Assembly (NCBI RefSeq): GCF_900116875.1
Contig: NZ_FPCC01000009.1
Coordinates: forward strand, 80,981 to 144,980
Reading direction: 5' to 3'
From: Butyrivibrio sp. INlla21
GTDB taxonomy: Bacteria; Bacillota; Clostridia; Lachnospirales; Lachnospiraceae
DNA length: 64,000 nucleotides
The notes beneath the pieces are model-generated. The model was not told where the DNA came from, ran no database searches, and saw only the letters and a program-made list of their open reading frames with translations. Numbering within the stretch: position 1 is the first letter of the stretch; each line of letters starts with the position of its first letter. Positions 53,963-61,835 of the stretch are shown here, piece by piece. The translations under genes and the position numbers were made by a program.

Positions 53963-55603
53963 TCAGCTGTACTGTGCTTCTTCAAGCGACTCCTGAGAGA
54001 TGACCGCCTTGTGAAGCATAACGATCTCGCCCTTCTTATGCTCTTTTACCTCATAAAGAGCATTGTCCGCCGCATACATGTAATCCCATAATTTAGTAGA
54101 CTCTCTCGGAACAGAATTGCGTATTCCCTGAGATATAGTCACTATATTTCCCTCTTTCTGTGCCTTACTCTCTATCTTCATGTCATGAACGTCGTCCCTA
54201 AGCTCCATGGCATGACTCATAACCTCTTCATCCGTCATGTTCTCATATATGAGAACAAATTCATCCCCGCCGTATCTGAACGCATGAATGTTTTTATTTG
54301 ATGCACATTTATGTGCGATTGCCTCAGCGATCCTCTTAAGACATACGTCACCTGCCTGATGTCCGTATGTATCATTGTATTTCTTGAAATTGTCAACATC
54401 AAGAATCTCAACCGCGAGAGATTTCTGCTCGCAGTACGCTTTCTCAAATGCTTCATCCGCATACTTGTTAAGTCCGTATCTGTTGCCGAGTCCGGTGAGT
54501 GAATCCGTCTCAGCTCTTTTAAGCAGCCTGTAGTTCTCCTGCTCGATTGCCGAGAGCTTGGTCCTGATGTCGGTAAAGAACTTATAATTTACCAGACTGT
54601 CTTTTTCCTGAGCAACCGAATAAAGATAATACTCTTCAAGTGCTTTGACCTTGTTCTTCTCATCCTTGATAAGGCTGTATAGCTCGCACTTTAGTCTGGC
54701 ATGCTTTTTCTTCAGATATGAAATATTCATATCGTTGATGGATCTCTCTATATTTTTGACAATATAAACCACCTCATCAACTCTTCCGATCCTCATAAAG
54801 AATCGACATATTCCGAAAATATCCTCTACACAATCAAGCGGAAACTTGTTGGTCTGTATAAGTCTGGATAAAATATCGGAATACTTCTCAAACTCTTCCG
54901 TATTACCAAGAAGATAATTTCCTCTCATCCTGATGTCAAGAACGGGAATATCTTGAAAATACTCTCTGTTTACCTTGGGATCGTCCTCAAGTCTCTTAAG
55001 ACCCAAAAGACAGTTCTTAACGGATGTAGGCTTATTTAGCTGCATGTAGCAGTCAGCCTGGAAACAATAGCAGAAAAGAAGGTTTCTGTAATAGAGACTG
55101 TCCTTCTTATCACGTCTTATATGTTTGTATGCGGATCGGATATAAGGAAGTGCCTTCTTGAAATCTCCTATCTCGTAGTATATCTGACCGATATTGTACT
55201 CAAGGAGTCCGTAAACGGCACTGAGCTCATCCTCTTCATCATTACAGAGTTTGATCCCACTCATAAAGAAATCAAGAGATAATTCGAAATTACCGTGACT
55301 TAAGGCATCAATGCCCAGAAGATTGTAGCATCTTGCAAGATACATGTTCTCCCCACATGTCTGAAGATACTCCATCGCCTTGAGAAGACTGGAATTGAAT
55401 TTGCGGTATTCTGTGCTGACCATATAGTACGCATCTGCAAGAAAATAATAGGAATAACCCAAAAGAGGAATGTCATCAACCTCTTTAGCTTTCCTGATAA
55501 GTCTGTTGCATATGGCTATATAGCTGCCGGACATATTGGCCCTGGCAGTTAAAAGTTCTCTGTTCAGTGTCTGAACTTCCAAGTCGTAATCCAGTATGTT
55601 CAT
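53963..55603 (-). CDS. Diguanylate cyclase with N-terminal TPR region
   Basis: A 546-residue cytoplasmic protein. The first 350 residues form TPR-like helical pairs (LLGIDALSHGNFELSLDFF, IGQIYYEIGDFKKALPYI). The C-terminal GGDEF domain (about 370-525) has an intact active site, FRYGGDEFVLIYE, so it should make cyclic di-GMP. DSLTGLGNRYGLNKY marks the domain start. An inhibitory RxxD site is not evident to me. TPR regions of this type often take protein or peptide signals. Ribosome binding site GGAG. It follows the AT-rich region 55.6-56.05 kb. Confidence 0.92.
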   Translation of the reverse strand: MNILDYDLEVQTLNRELLTARANMSGSYIAICNRLIRKAKEVDDIPLLGYSYYFLADAYYMVSTEYRKFNSSLLKAMEYLQTCGENMYLARCYNLLGIDALSHGNFELSLDFFMSGIKLCNDEEDELSAVYGLLEYNIGQIYYEIGDFKKALPYIRSAYKHIRRDKKDSLYYRNLLFCYCFQADCYMQLNKPTSVKNCLLGLKRLEDDPKVNREYFQDIPVLDIRMRGNYLLGNTEEFEKYSDILSRLIQTNKFPLDCVEDIFGICRFFMRIGRVDEVVYIVKNIERSINDMNISYLKKKHARLKCELYSLIKDEKNKVKALEEYYLYSVAQEKDSLVNYKFFTDIRTKLSAIEQENYRLLKRAETDSLTGLGNRYGLNKYADEAFEKAYCEQKSLAVEILDVDNFKKYNDTYGHQAGDVCLKRIAEAIAHKCASNKNIHAFRYGGDEFVLIYENMTDEEVMSHAMELRDDVHDMKIESKAQKEGNIVTISQGIRNSVPRESTKLWDYMYAADNALYEVKEHKKGEIVMLHKAVISQESLEEAQYS

Positions 55604-56054
55604 ACCCCAACTCCAACTTTCCCTGGCTTGAAAACACCAACTAAGTGATACTTAAAATGATACCGCAATACTTATCCCAACCGCAAGCGCAAAAGCGTTA
55701 ACTGACACGCGTGACGGTCATATTTTAGGTTTACATATTTTTATTGACCTTGTTGGTCAGATGATTATTTTTTTACCGGTTATCGTTTAATTTCGTCATG
55801 GTTTTTAAACGCCCAATTTATGGGGTGTTATGTAATATATTTTTCAACTAATCCCCAATTTCCACAGAGTTATCCACATGACATCGCTGTCGTTTAATTA
55901 AGACTTTTTTATCATTTATCTGACATTTTATATAATTGTTGTCTATTATCATACAATTTGAACTACTGTTCGGTTTACATAATTTATCAAAAATCTGATT
56001 TATGTAAACTTTTATTTGTATTTTTTCGCATCAGAGCAGTTTTTTGATATGTTT
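55604..56054. other. AT-rich intergenic region with a DnaA box and inverted repeats
   Basis: No gene seen. It contains a perfect DnaA box TTATCCACA at 55870-55878 with a weaker one (ATTTCCACA) just before it, an inverted repeat TTGACC-N5-GGTCAG at about 55744-55760, a 10-bp perfect inverted repeat GTTTACATAA...TTATGTAAAC at 55973-56009 with a matching half GGTTTACATA near 55727, and an AATTGT/ACAATT repeat near 55934-55957. It must also hold the promoter of the GGDEF gene. Confidence 0.5.
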
Positions 56055-58517
56055 TTATTCCGGAAAGCTGCTCCAGAAGCGGGATACGACATTTTTGACT
56101 TCATCGGTCGAAACCGGTTTGCATCCGTACCATTCTCTGGGGAAAAGAGCTCTATAACTGCCTTGCATGAATCTGTCATCAAGAAGAGCAACTATTCCTT
56201 TGTCCTCTTCCGTTCTGATGACTCTTCCTGCTGCCTGAAGTACCTTGTTCATTCCGGGGAATCTGTAGGCATAGTCAAATCCGTCTACGCCTCTTTGCTC
56301 AAAGAATTCCCTTATTATCTCTCTTTCATTACATACAAGAGGTATTCCTGTTCCGACAACAATAACTCCGATAAGGCTGTCGTACTTAAGATCTATTCCT
56401 TCACTGAATATTCCGCCCATGACGCAGAAGCCGAGTATATTCTTATCTTCTTCAACCTCTATGTCCATATTTATCACTTTTGTCAGATCAAGGTTGTTAC
56501 CCTCAGAGAACCTGTCAAGGAATGATTCACGCGCATCCTCGCTCATATAGCTCTTTTGCACTACAAGCTCGGAATTATCCGGGTTATAGTATTCGCTCTC
56601 ATAAATATCGAGTACCTCATCGAGGAACTGATGTGAGGGGAAGAAAATGAGATAATTACCGCCCCTTGCGCTGACTATATTGTCTATGTACGATGCTATC
56701 CTGCGATATTGTTCGTAGCTTCTCATGGAATATCTGCTCGTTACGTCTTTTCCGATAAATAGTCCCAGACGCCCCGGATCAAACACAGACTTGGCGTACA
56801 TCTCAAAATCTTCATCCGTTCCTCCGAGTAGCTTTTTGTAATAGCGTATCGGAAGAAGTGTTGCGGAAAAGAGGATCGATGAGCGACCTCTTGCCATGCA
56901 CTCCGAAAGGTTTGTGGAAGGATCAATACATGAAAGACGCACGATAAAGTCTCCCATTTCGTTAAACTCACTGTAGATAACGTAGTTCTCGTCGACTTTA
57001 TCATATATGGTAAGGAACCTTGAGATATCAAAATAAAACAGCAATATATCCTCTCTGCAGGGACCCTCGGCATGATCTTCAAGATATTCCGACATGATAC
57101 CGGAAAGCCTGTTGAGCGGATTGATAAAGCCGTCTATTCCCGTCAATGCTTTGCAACCGTCACACTCTCTTTTAAGCTCCAAAAGTGCCTTGTTGCATTT
57201 ATCCAGATGACCCGCGATCCTGGGATGAAACTCCTTGATAGTGCGCGAAAGCTCCAAAAAGCTCTCTTTTCTGAGAGAAGCACTGTACATTTCTCTTCCT
57301 CTGTCGAGAAGGTTATGCGTCTCATCGACAAGGAAAACATAATCGGACTTAAGTCCGTCCGCAAAGAATCTTCTAAGATACACAAAAGGATCAAATACAT
57401 AGTTGTAATCACAAATAACGCCGTCTGCCCAAAGGCTCATATCAAGAGACATCTCAAATGGGCACACCTCGTGCTTGTAAGCATACTCTACTATTTTTTC
57501 ACGGTCAAAATTATCCTCGTGAGTCAGAAGATCGTATATTGCATCGTTTATCCTGTCATAATGACCGTTTGCATAGGGACAGGCTTCCGGGTTACAGTTT
57601 CTCTCCCCTTCATCGAGGAAGCATATCTTATCCCTTGCGGTTATTGTAACCGTCTTAAATCTTAGCTTCTGAAGCTCTCTTAAAGTGTTAAAAGCCTCTT
57701 CCGCAACGGTTCTTGTTATTGTCTTTGCAGTCAGGTAAAAGAGCTTGCTTACCTTCTGTTCTCCCATTGCTTTTACGCTAGGAAATACCGTTGTTATGGT
57801 CTTTCCGGTGCCCGTCGGAGCTTCCAAAAAGAGCTTTTTACCATGAACGATAGTCCTGTATACGCCCGCCGCAAGGTCTTTTTGCCCCTCCCTGTAAGGG
57901 AAAGGAAATTGCACTGCCTTGATGGAAGCCGTTCTTGTCTGCTCCCACTCGTATTCAAAATCTGACCATTGAAGGTATTGGTTTATCAGGTCATTGAACC
58001 ACTTTATGATCTCATCAGCTGTATATGAGCGGTCGAAGTATTTGATCTCTTCGGTGTCCATATTGCAGTAAGTCATCCTGACATCAACGGACGGGCAGCC
58101 TCTCTGCATAAGATATATCGCGGCATAACATTTAGCCTGTGACAGGTGTACCGGCACAGGCTCTTTCATCTTGGCAAGGTCTCTGTATGTACCCTTAATC
58201 TCATCGATAAGGGGCATCTGCTTCTTTTTGCCCTCAAACATGGACTGCTGGGGATCAAAAGCGTTCTCATCATCAAAGTATTTATCCAGGATTCCGTCCG
58301 CTCTTCCCTCTATAACAAGCTCGTATCTGCCTGTATTGTGGGTATATTTGAGAGGAACCTCGGCGTGATAATCCGCTCCCATGCTCTTCTGGATCATGCG
58401 GTGGATCCTTCCGCCCTCCTGCATAGCATCTGCAGAGACCTGATGTATTCTATTGTCTATATTTCCGCTTCGTAAGATAAATTCCACAAGTCTGCGGACT
58501 GAAATCTGTATCACCAT
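56055..58517 (-). CDS. DinG/Rad3-like DNA helicase with N-terminal nuclease domain
   Basis: An 820-residue superfamily 2 helicase. N-terminal PD-(D/E)xK (Cas4/RecB-like) domain with IEGRADGIL and the IDEIKGTYR core. Then Walker A APTGTGKTITT, an iron-sulfur domain with cysteines in CFLDEGERNCNPEACPYA, the VDETHNLLDRG box, and C-terminal motifs including LQAAGRVIRTEEDKG. Such proteins unwind DNA in repair. Start ATG at 58517 (MVIQISVRRL) is preferred; an ATG at 58535 lies in the right arm of a 16-bp hairpin. The ribosome binding site GGAGAG is in that arm. Confidence 0.92.
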   Translation of the reverse strand: MVIQISVRRLVEFILRSGNIDNRIHQVSADAMQEGGRIHRMIQKSMGADYHAEVPLKYTHNTGRYELVIEGRADGILDKYFDDENAFDPQQSMFEGKKKQMPLIDEIKGTYRDLAKMKEPVPVHLSQAKCYAAIYLMQRGCPSVDVRMTYCNMDTEEIKYFDRSYTADEIIKWFNDLINQYLQWSDFEYEWEQTRTASIKAVQFPFPYREGQKDLAAGVYRTIVHGKKLFLEAPTGTGKTITTVFPSVKAMGEQKVSKLFYLTAKTITRTVAEEAFNTLRELQKLRFKTVTITARDKICFLDEGERNCNPEACPYANGHYDRINDAIYDLLTHEDNFDREKIVEYAYKHEVCPFEMSLDMSLWADGVICDYNYVFDPFVYLRRFFADGLKSDYVFLVDETHNLLDRGREMYSASLRKESFLELSRTIKEFHPRIAGHLDKCNKALLELKRECDGCKALTGIDGFINPLNRLSGIMSEYLEDHAEGPCREDILLFYFDISRFLTIYDKVDENYVIYSEFNEMGDFIVRLSCIDPSTNLSECMARGRSSILFSATLLPIRYYKKLLGGTDEDFEMYAKSVFDPGRLGLFIGKDVTSRYSMRSYEQYRRIASYIDNIVSARGGNYLIFFPSHQFLDEVLDIYESEYYNPDNSELVVQKSYMSEDARESFLDRFSEGNNLDLTKVINMDIEVEEDKNILGFCVMGGIFSEGIDLKYDSLIGVIVVGTGIPLVCNEREIIREFFEQRGVDGFDYAYRFPGMNKVLQAAGRVIRTEEDKGIVALLDDRFMQGSYRALFPREWYGCKPVSTDEVKNVVSRFWSSFPE

Positions 58518-58521
58518 AAAC

Positions 58522-58564
58522 GAAAAGCTCTCCATGGCATATTTTATACCATGGAGAGCTTTTC
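58522..58564 (-). terminator. Perfect 16-bp hairpin before the helicase gene
   Basis: Arms 58522-58537 and 58549-58564 pair perfectly around an 11-base loop. On minus it begins with GAAAAG and ends CTTTTCGTTT, so it can terminate the HPr-like transcript; it also covers the likely ribosome binding site of the helicase and could limit its translation. Confidence 0.65.
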
Positions 58565-58643
58565 TACCACAATGAACAATTATTTCTTTACTTCTTGGTA
58601 CTGTCCGGCACGCGAACGGTTACCTTTGTACTGCATATATGAA

Positions 58644-58883
58644 TCAGCTGGCAATTGAAAGAGTATTAAGATAGTTCTCAAACTCCTGATCATAGCCGCT
58701 GTATTCAACAGTTAAAGTCTGTGTAAGATCCAATCCGAAAACACCAAGGATCGATTTAGCATCAACAACATATCTGTTATAGTATATATCTACGTCGAAG
58801 TCACATTTTGTTGCTGCGTTGACAAATTCCTTGACCTGGCTGGGTCTAAGCACGATATTCTTTTTTATCAGCTGTCTCAACAC
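58644..58883 (-). CDS. HPr-family protein lacking the phosphoacceptor histidine
   Basis: A 79-residue HPr-fold protein. Start GTG at 58883 with AAAGGAAG eight bases upstream. The active-site segment IHARP of HPr is IVLRP here, so the phosphate-accepting histidine is replaced by Val11, while Arg13 and Pro14 remain. The regulatory serine is kept: Ser44 in AKSILG, equal to Ser46 of HPr. This is the pattern of Crh, which regulates CcpA but does not carry PTS phosphate. So it is more likely a carbon-catabolite regulator than a phosphocarrier. It stands alone between the helicase and hflX. Confidence 0.85.
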   Translation of the reverse strand: MLRQLIKKNIVLRPSQVKEFVNAATKCDFDVDIYYNRYVVDAKSILGVFGLDLTQTLTVEYSGYDQEFENYLNTLSIAS

Positions 58884-59086
58884 AATCGTCACTTCCTTTC
58901 TTATTTGCAAAAGAAAAACTACATCTAAAACTTATAAGACTATACCTTGTGTCGATCGATTTGTAAATGGAAAAAAGTGACTATATATTGAAAAAATTGT
59001 GAAAATTATGTGTTCAATATCGTTAATCCGTACCGTTGAGCCATCCGGGCCCGCTTGCGTGGCGGAATTGCACACATTTATCATCA

Positions 59087-60415
59087 TTATGTCAAATATT
59101 CAGCATATTTGCTCATATCTGCCTGCGAAAGAGTTGCAGCAACCTTGATTCCCTCCGGAAGGTATTCCGTGCTTTTTACAACTCCTCTTTCGGTGAGCAT
59201 ACTGATCGTTCCGCCTTCGGAATAAGGAAAAAGAAGCTCACACTCAGTTTCTTTTTCTCCCAGCTTCTTTTCTATGAGGCTGACAAGCTCTTCCAGGCTG
59301 TCATCGTCCTTGGCACAGATATATATTCTGTCATCCTTAGCTCTTGGAATATCCATGACAAGCATGTTCTCTTCCTCTTGCTGCTGCCTTACGATATCCG
59401 ACTTGTTAAACACATATATAACCGGAATGTCGCCCGCTCCGATCTCGGAAAGAGTCTTTCCTGTTATCTCCATGTGGTACCTGTACTCGGGATCCGAAAA
59501 GTCGATGACCTGTAACAGTACATCTGCGTATTTAGCCTCTTCAAGCGTCGATTTAAAGGCTTTTACGAGCGCATGCGGAAGCTCGCTTATAAATCCTACG
59601 GTATCAGTCAAAAGAAAAGGTCTGTGCCCGGGAGCTTCTATCTTTCTTACAGAAGTGTCGAGAGTCGCAAAGAGCATATCTTTCTCAAGAACTGTCTTGT
59701 CGGTATCGCTTTCGCCTCCGTAGAGCCTTAAGAGATTGTTCATTATCGTGGATTTGCCCGCGTTGGTATATCCGACAAGCGAAACTCTTCCTATAGGAGA
59801 ATTAAGCCTTCTGTTTCTCTGAGTATTGCGCTCTCTTTCGACATTCTCAAGCTCTCTTCTAAGCTCGCTCATTCTATGCTCGATGCGTCTTCTGTCGAGC
59901 TCAAGCTGCTTCTCACCGGAACCTTTATTGGAAAGTCTTCCGCTTCCGCCGCCCTGTCTTGAAAGAGTCTTGCCCATTCCGACAAGTCTCGGCAACATAT
60001 ACTGAAGCTGTGCGGATTCAACCTGAAGCCTTGCCTCTCTTGTTTTTGCTCTTTTGGCAAAAATCTGCAAGATAAGGCCCGTTCTGTCTATAACCTCGGT
60101 ATCCAGGATCTTCTCTAAGTTTCTGACCTGCATGGGCGATAGCGAATCGTTGAAGATGATGATGCTTACATCAAGTATGTCCAGCGCGGCCGCTATCTCC
60201 TGCACCTTTCCGCTTCCGATGTAAGTACTGTTATCGGGCGAATTCAGGGACTGTGTCACAACTGACGCTACCTCGATATCTATCGCCTTAGTCAGTTCTT
60301 TTAACTCATCCATCGAGCGCTCAAACTCGTCATCGCTCTTGTCTGTATTAAGACCGACGAGAATGGCTCTTACCGTATCTATTTTTTGTATGTTTTCGTA
60401 TAGTTCGTTTTTCAT
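59087..60415 (-). CDS. hflX: GTPase HflX
   Basis: HflX is a ribosome-associated GTPase that rescues stalled ribosomes. The 442-residue protein has the N-terminal HflX domain, a central coiled segment (RRIEHRMSELRRELENVERER), and the GTPase domain with G1 GYTNAGKSTIMN, G3 DTVGFISELP and G4 NKSD. The start is uncertain: ATG at 60415 (MKNELYENI) or 60433 (six residues longer), neither with a good ribosome binding site. The 60433 start overlaps the left boundary repeat of the neighbouring ATPase gene, so insertion there may have displaced the original leader. Confidence 0.93.
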   Translation of the reverse strand: MKNELYENIQKIDTVRAILVGLNTDKSDDEFERSMDELKELTKAIDIEVASVVTQSLNSPDNSTYIGSGKVQEIAAALDILDVSIIIFNDSLSPMQVRNLEKILDTEVIDRTGLILQIFAKRAKTREARLQVESAQLQYMLPRLVGMGKTLSRQGGGSGRLSNKGSGEKQLELDRRRIEHRMSELRRELENVERERNTQRNRRLNSPIGRVSLVGYTNAGKSTIMNNLLRLYGGESDTDKTVLEKDMLFATLDTSVRKIEAPGHRPFLLTDTVGFISELPHALVKAFKSTLEEAKYADVLLQVIDFSDPEYRYHMEITGKTLSEIGAGDIPVIYVFNKSDIVRQQQEEENMLVMDIPRAKDDRIYICAKDDDSLEELVSLIEKKLGEKETECELLFPYSEGGTISMLTERGVVKSTEYLPEGIKVAATLSQADMSKYAEYLT

Positions 60416-60431
60416 ATATTTTCTTAATTTC

Positions 60432-60468
60432 ATTTCGCAATTTTAAAAAAATGCTATTTTTGCGAATC
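60432..60468. repeat. Left boundary repeat of the ATPase cassette
   Basis: A palindrome TTTCGCAA-N19-TTGCGAA at 60433-60467. It is an inverted copy (about 28 of 36 bases) of the repeat at 61685-61719 and overlaps the stop codon of the ATPase gene and the upstream edge of hflX. Confidence 0.8.
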
Positions 60469-61650
60469 AGATAGCCATCTGGCAATATCAATTATTCTTA
60501 TCCCTTCATACTGACTTTTCTCATGTTTTGTCCTTGCTATCAGCAACTTTGGATATGCATCTTTAATGCTTAAAAGCGATGATACCTCACGTTTAAAAGT
60601 ATTCTCTCTTGAAATATCATCCGTTACCTGAATGTATAATTTCTCGCCTTCCTTTATTGCAACAAAATCCACTTCTTTTTCATACAATTTGCCCACATAT
60701 AATTCATATCCGCGTCTGAGAAGTTCTATAGCTACTATATTCTCATAAAGATGTCCATAATCAGAGTTTTTTGTTCCTATTTCAGAAAAGCGGAAAGCCA
60801 AATCAGATAGATAGTATTTCTTATCTGATTCAAGATATCTTTTCCCTTTAATATCATAACGTCGAATTGGATAAAACAAAAATGATCTGCAAAAGTAATT
60901 TATATATGCCCCGACAGTCTTATCATTAGTTTTGTAAGTTCCAGATGTCAATTTAGACGCCACATTTCTTATCGAAGTTTGATTACCCACATTATCCATA
61001 AGATAGTTTCCAATCATTATTAAAAGATCTTCATTTTCTATCTTGAACTTTTTTACAATATCCTTTGTGATAGTTGTTCTATAAATCCCATTGACATATT
61101 TTCTGGCATCTTCCTCTGTTTTATAAAGATACGAACCTGCCATTCCACCTTTTTTTACATAAGAATCAAAGGATTCATCAATATTATTCGAAGGATAATA
61201 CATAAGATATTCATTAAATGAAAAAGGGTATAAGCTTATCTCATAAACCCTTCCACCGAATAATGTTGCCAAATCGCTTGATAAAAGAAATGCATTTGAC
61301 CCAGTAAGATAGATGTCATAGATTTCTTCTTCGTAAATACTATTGATTATACGCTCAAATCCTTCACACAACTGAATTTCATCAATGAACAGATAATTTG
61401 TCTTATTCTCATCATACTGCTGTTCTATATAGTCATAAAGCTTATCAGCATCCAAAAGCTTTTCAAACTTCTTTAAGTTTAGTTTGATTCGAACAATATT
61501 TGCCTGATCATCTCCGGATATAAGCTCTATGAAGGCATCCATTAATTTGGATTTACCACTTCGTCTTACACCGGTTATTACCTTTATATCAGGAATATTC
61601 TTAACTGATAATAGCTTATTCAGATAATAATCTCTTTTAATAAGTTTCAT
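60454..61650 (-). CDS. AAA-type ATP-binding protein (AAA_14/DUF4143)
   Basis: A 398-residue ATPase of the archaeal/bacterial ATPase class with a C-terminal DUF4143 nuclease-like domain. Visible: Walker A GVRRSGKSKLM near residue 28, Walker B NYLFIDEIQLCEGFE near residue 97, LTGSNAFLLS sensor, and the C-terminal KEVDFVAIKEGEKLYIQVTDD typical of DUF4143. Function is unknown for the family. The ATG at 61650 has AAAGGCGGTGA upstream; earlier TTG is in the palindrome. Its codon use (ATA, TTA, AAA) is more AT-rich than the rest of the window. It is enclosed by two 36-nt inverted palindromic repeats, suggesting recent arrival. Confidence 0.88.
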   Translation of the reverse strand: MKLIKRDYYLNKLLSVKNIPDIKVITGVRRSGKSKLMDAFIELISGDDQANIVRIKLNLKKFEKLLDADKLYDYIEQQYDENKTNYLFIDEIQLCEGFERIINSIYEEEIYDIYLTGSNAFLLSSDLATLFGGRVYEISLYPFSFNEYLMYYPSNNIDESFDSYVKKGGMAGSYLYKTEEDARKYVNGIYRTTITKDIVKKFKIENEDLLIMIGNYLMDNVGNQTSIRNVASKLTSGTYKTNDKTVGAYINYFCRSFLFYPIRRYDIKGKRYLESDKKYYLSDLAFRFSEIGTKNSDYGHLYENIVAIELLRRGYELYVGKLYEKEVDFVAIKEGEKLYIQVTDDISRENTFKREVSSLLSIKDAYPKLLIARTKHEKSQYEGIRIIDIARWLSDSQK

Positions 61651-61673
61651 CGTGCATTCACCGCCTTTATTCA

Positions 61674-61702
61674 ATTGTATTTTATTTCGCAAAAATTATC
61701 AA
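61674..61702 (-). promoter_or_regulatory. Promoter of the ATPase gene overlapped by a palindrome
   Basis: Minus-strand TTGATA (61702-61697), 17-bp spacer, TACAAT (61679-61674). The spacer contains one half of the TTTCGCAA palindrome, so a protein bound there would block the promoter. Confidence 0.7.
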
Positions 61703-61719
61703 TTTTTAATTTTGCGAAA
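61685..61719. repeat. Right boundary repeat of the ATPase cassette
   Basis: TTTCGCAA-N19-TTGCGAAA, extendable to ATTTCGCAA...TTGCGAAAT. Same inner spacing as the left copy, and inverted relative to it. Confidence 0.8.
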
Positions 61720-61835
61720 TAAAAACTCCCAAACCATTAGTTTGATTTGGAAGTTTTCATACCAATATTTTAGATCATTTGCTATCTTATACAGAATATC
61801 TACAGCTTTTTCTAGCCAATCACACTCCTCTATTC

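Noticed and set aside
55860..55890. Possible chromosomal replication origin
   Set aside because: Only one perfect DnaA box and no dnaA, dnaN, rpmH or gyr genes nearby; a regulatory or titration site is more likely.
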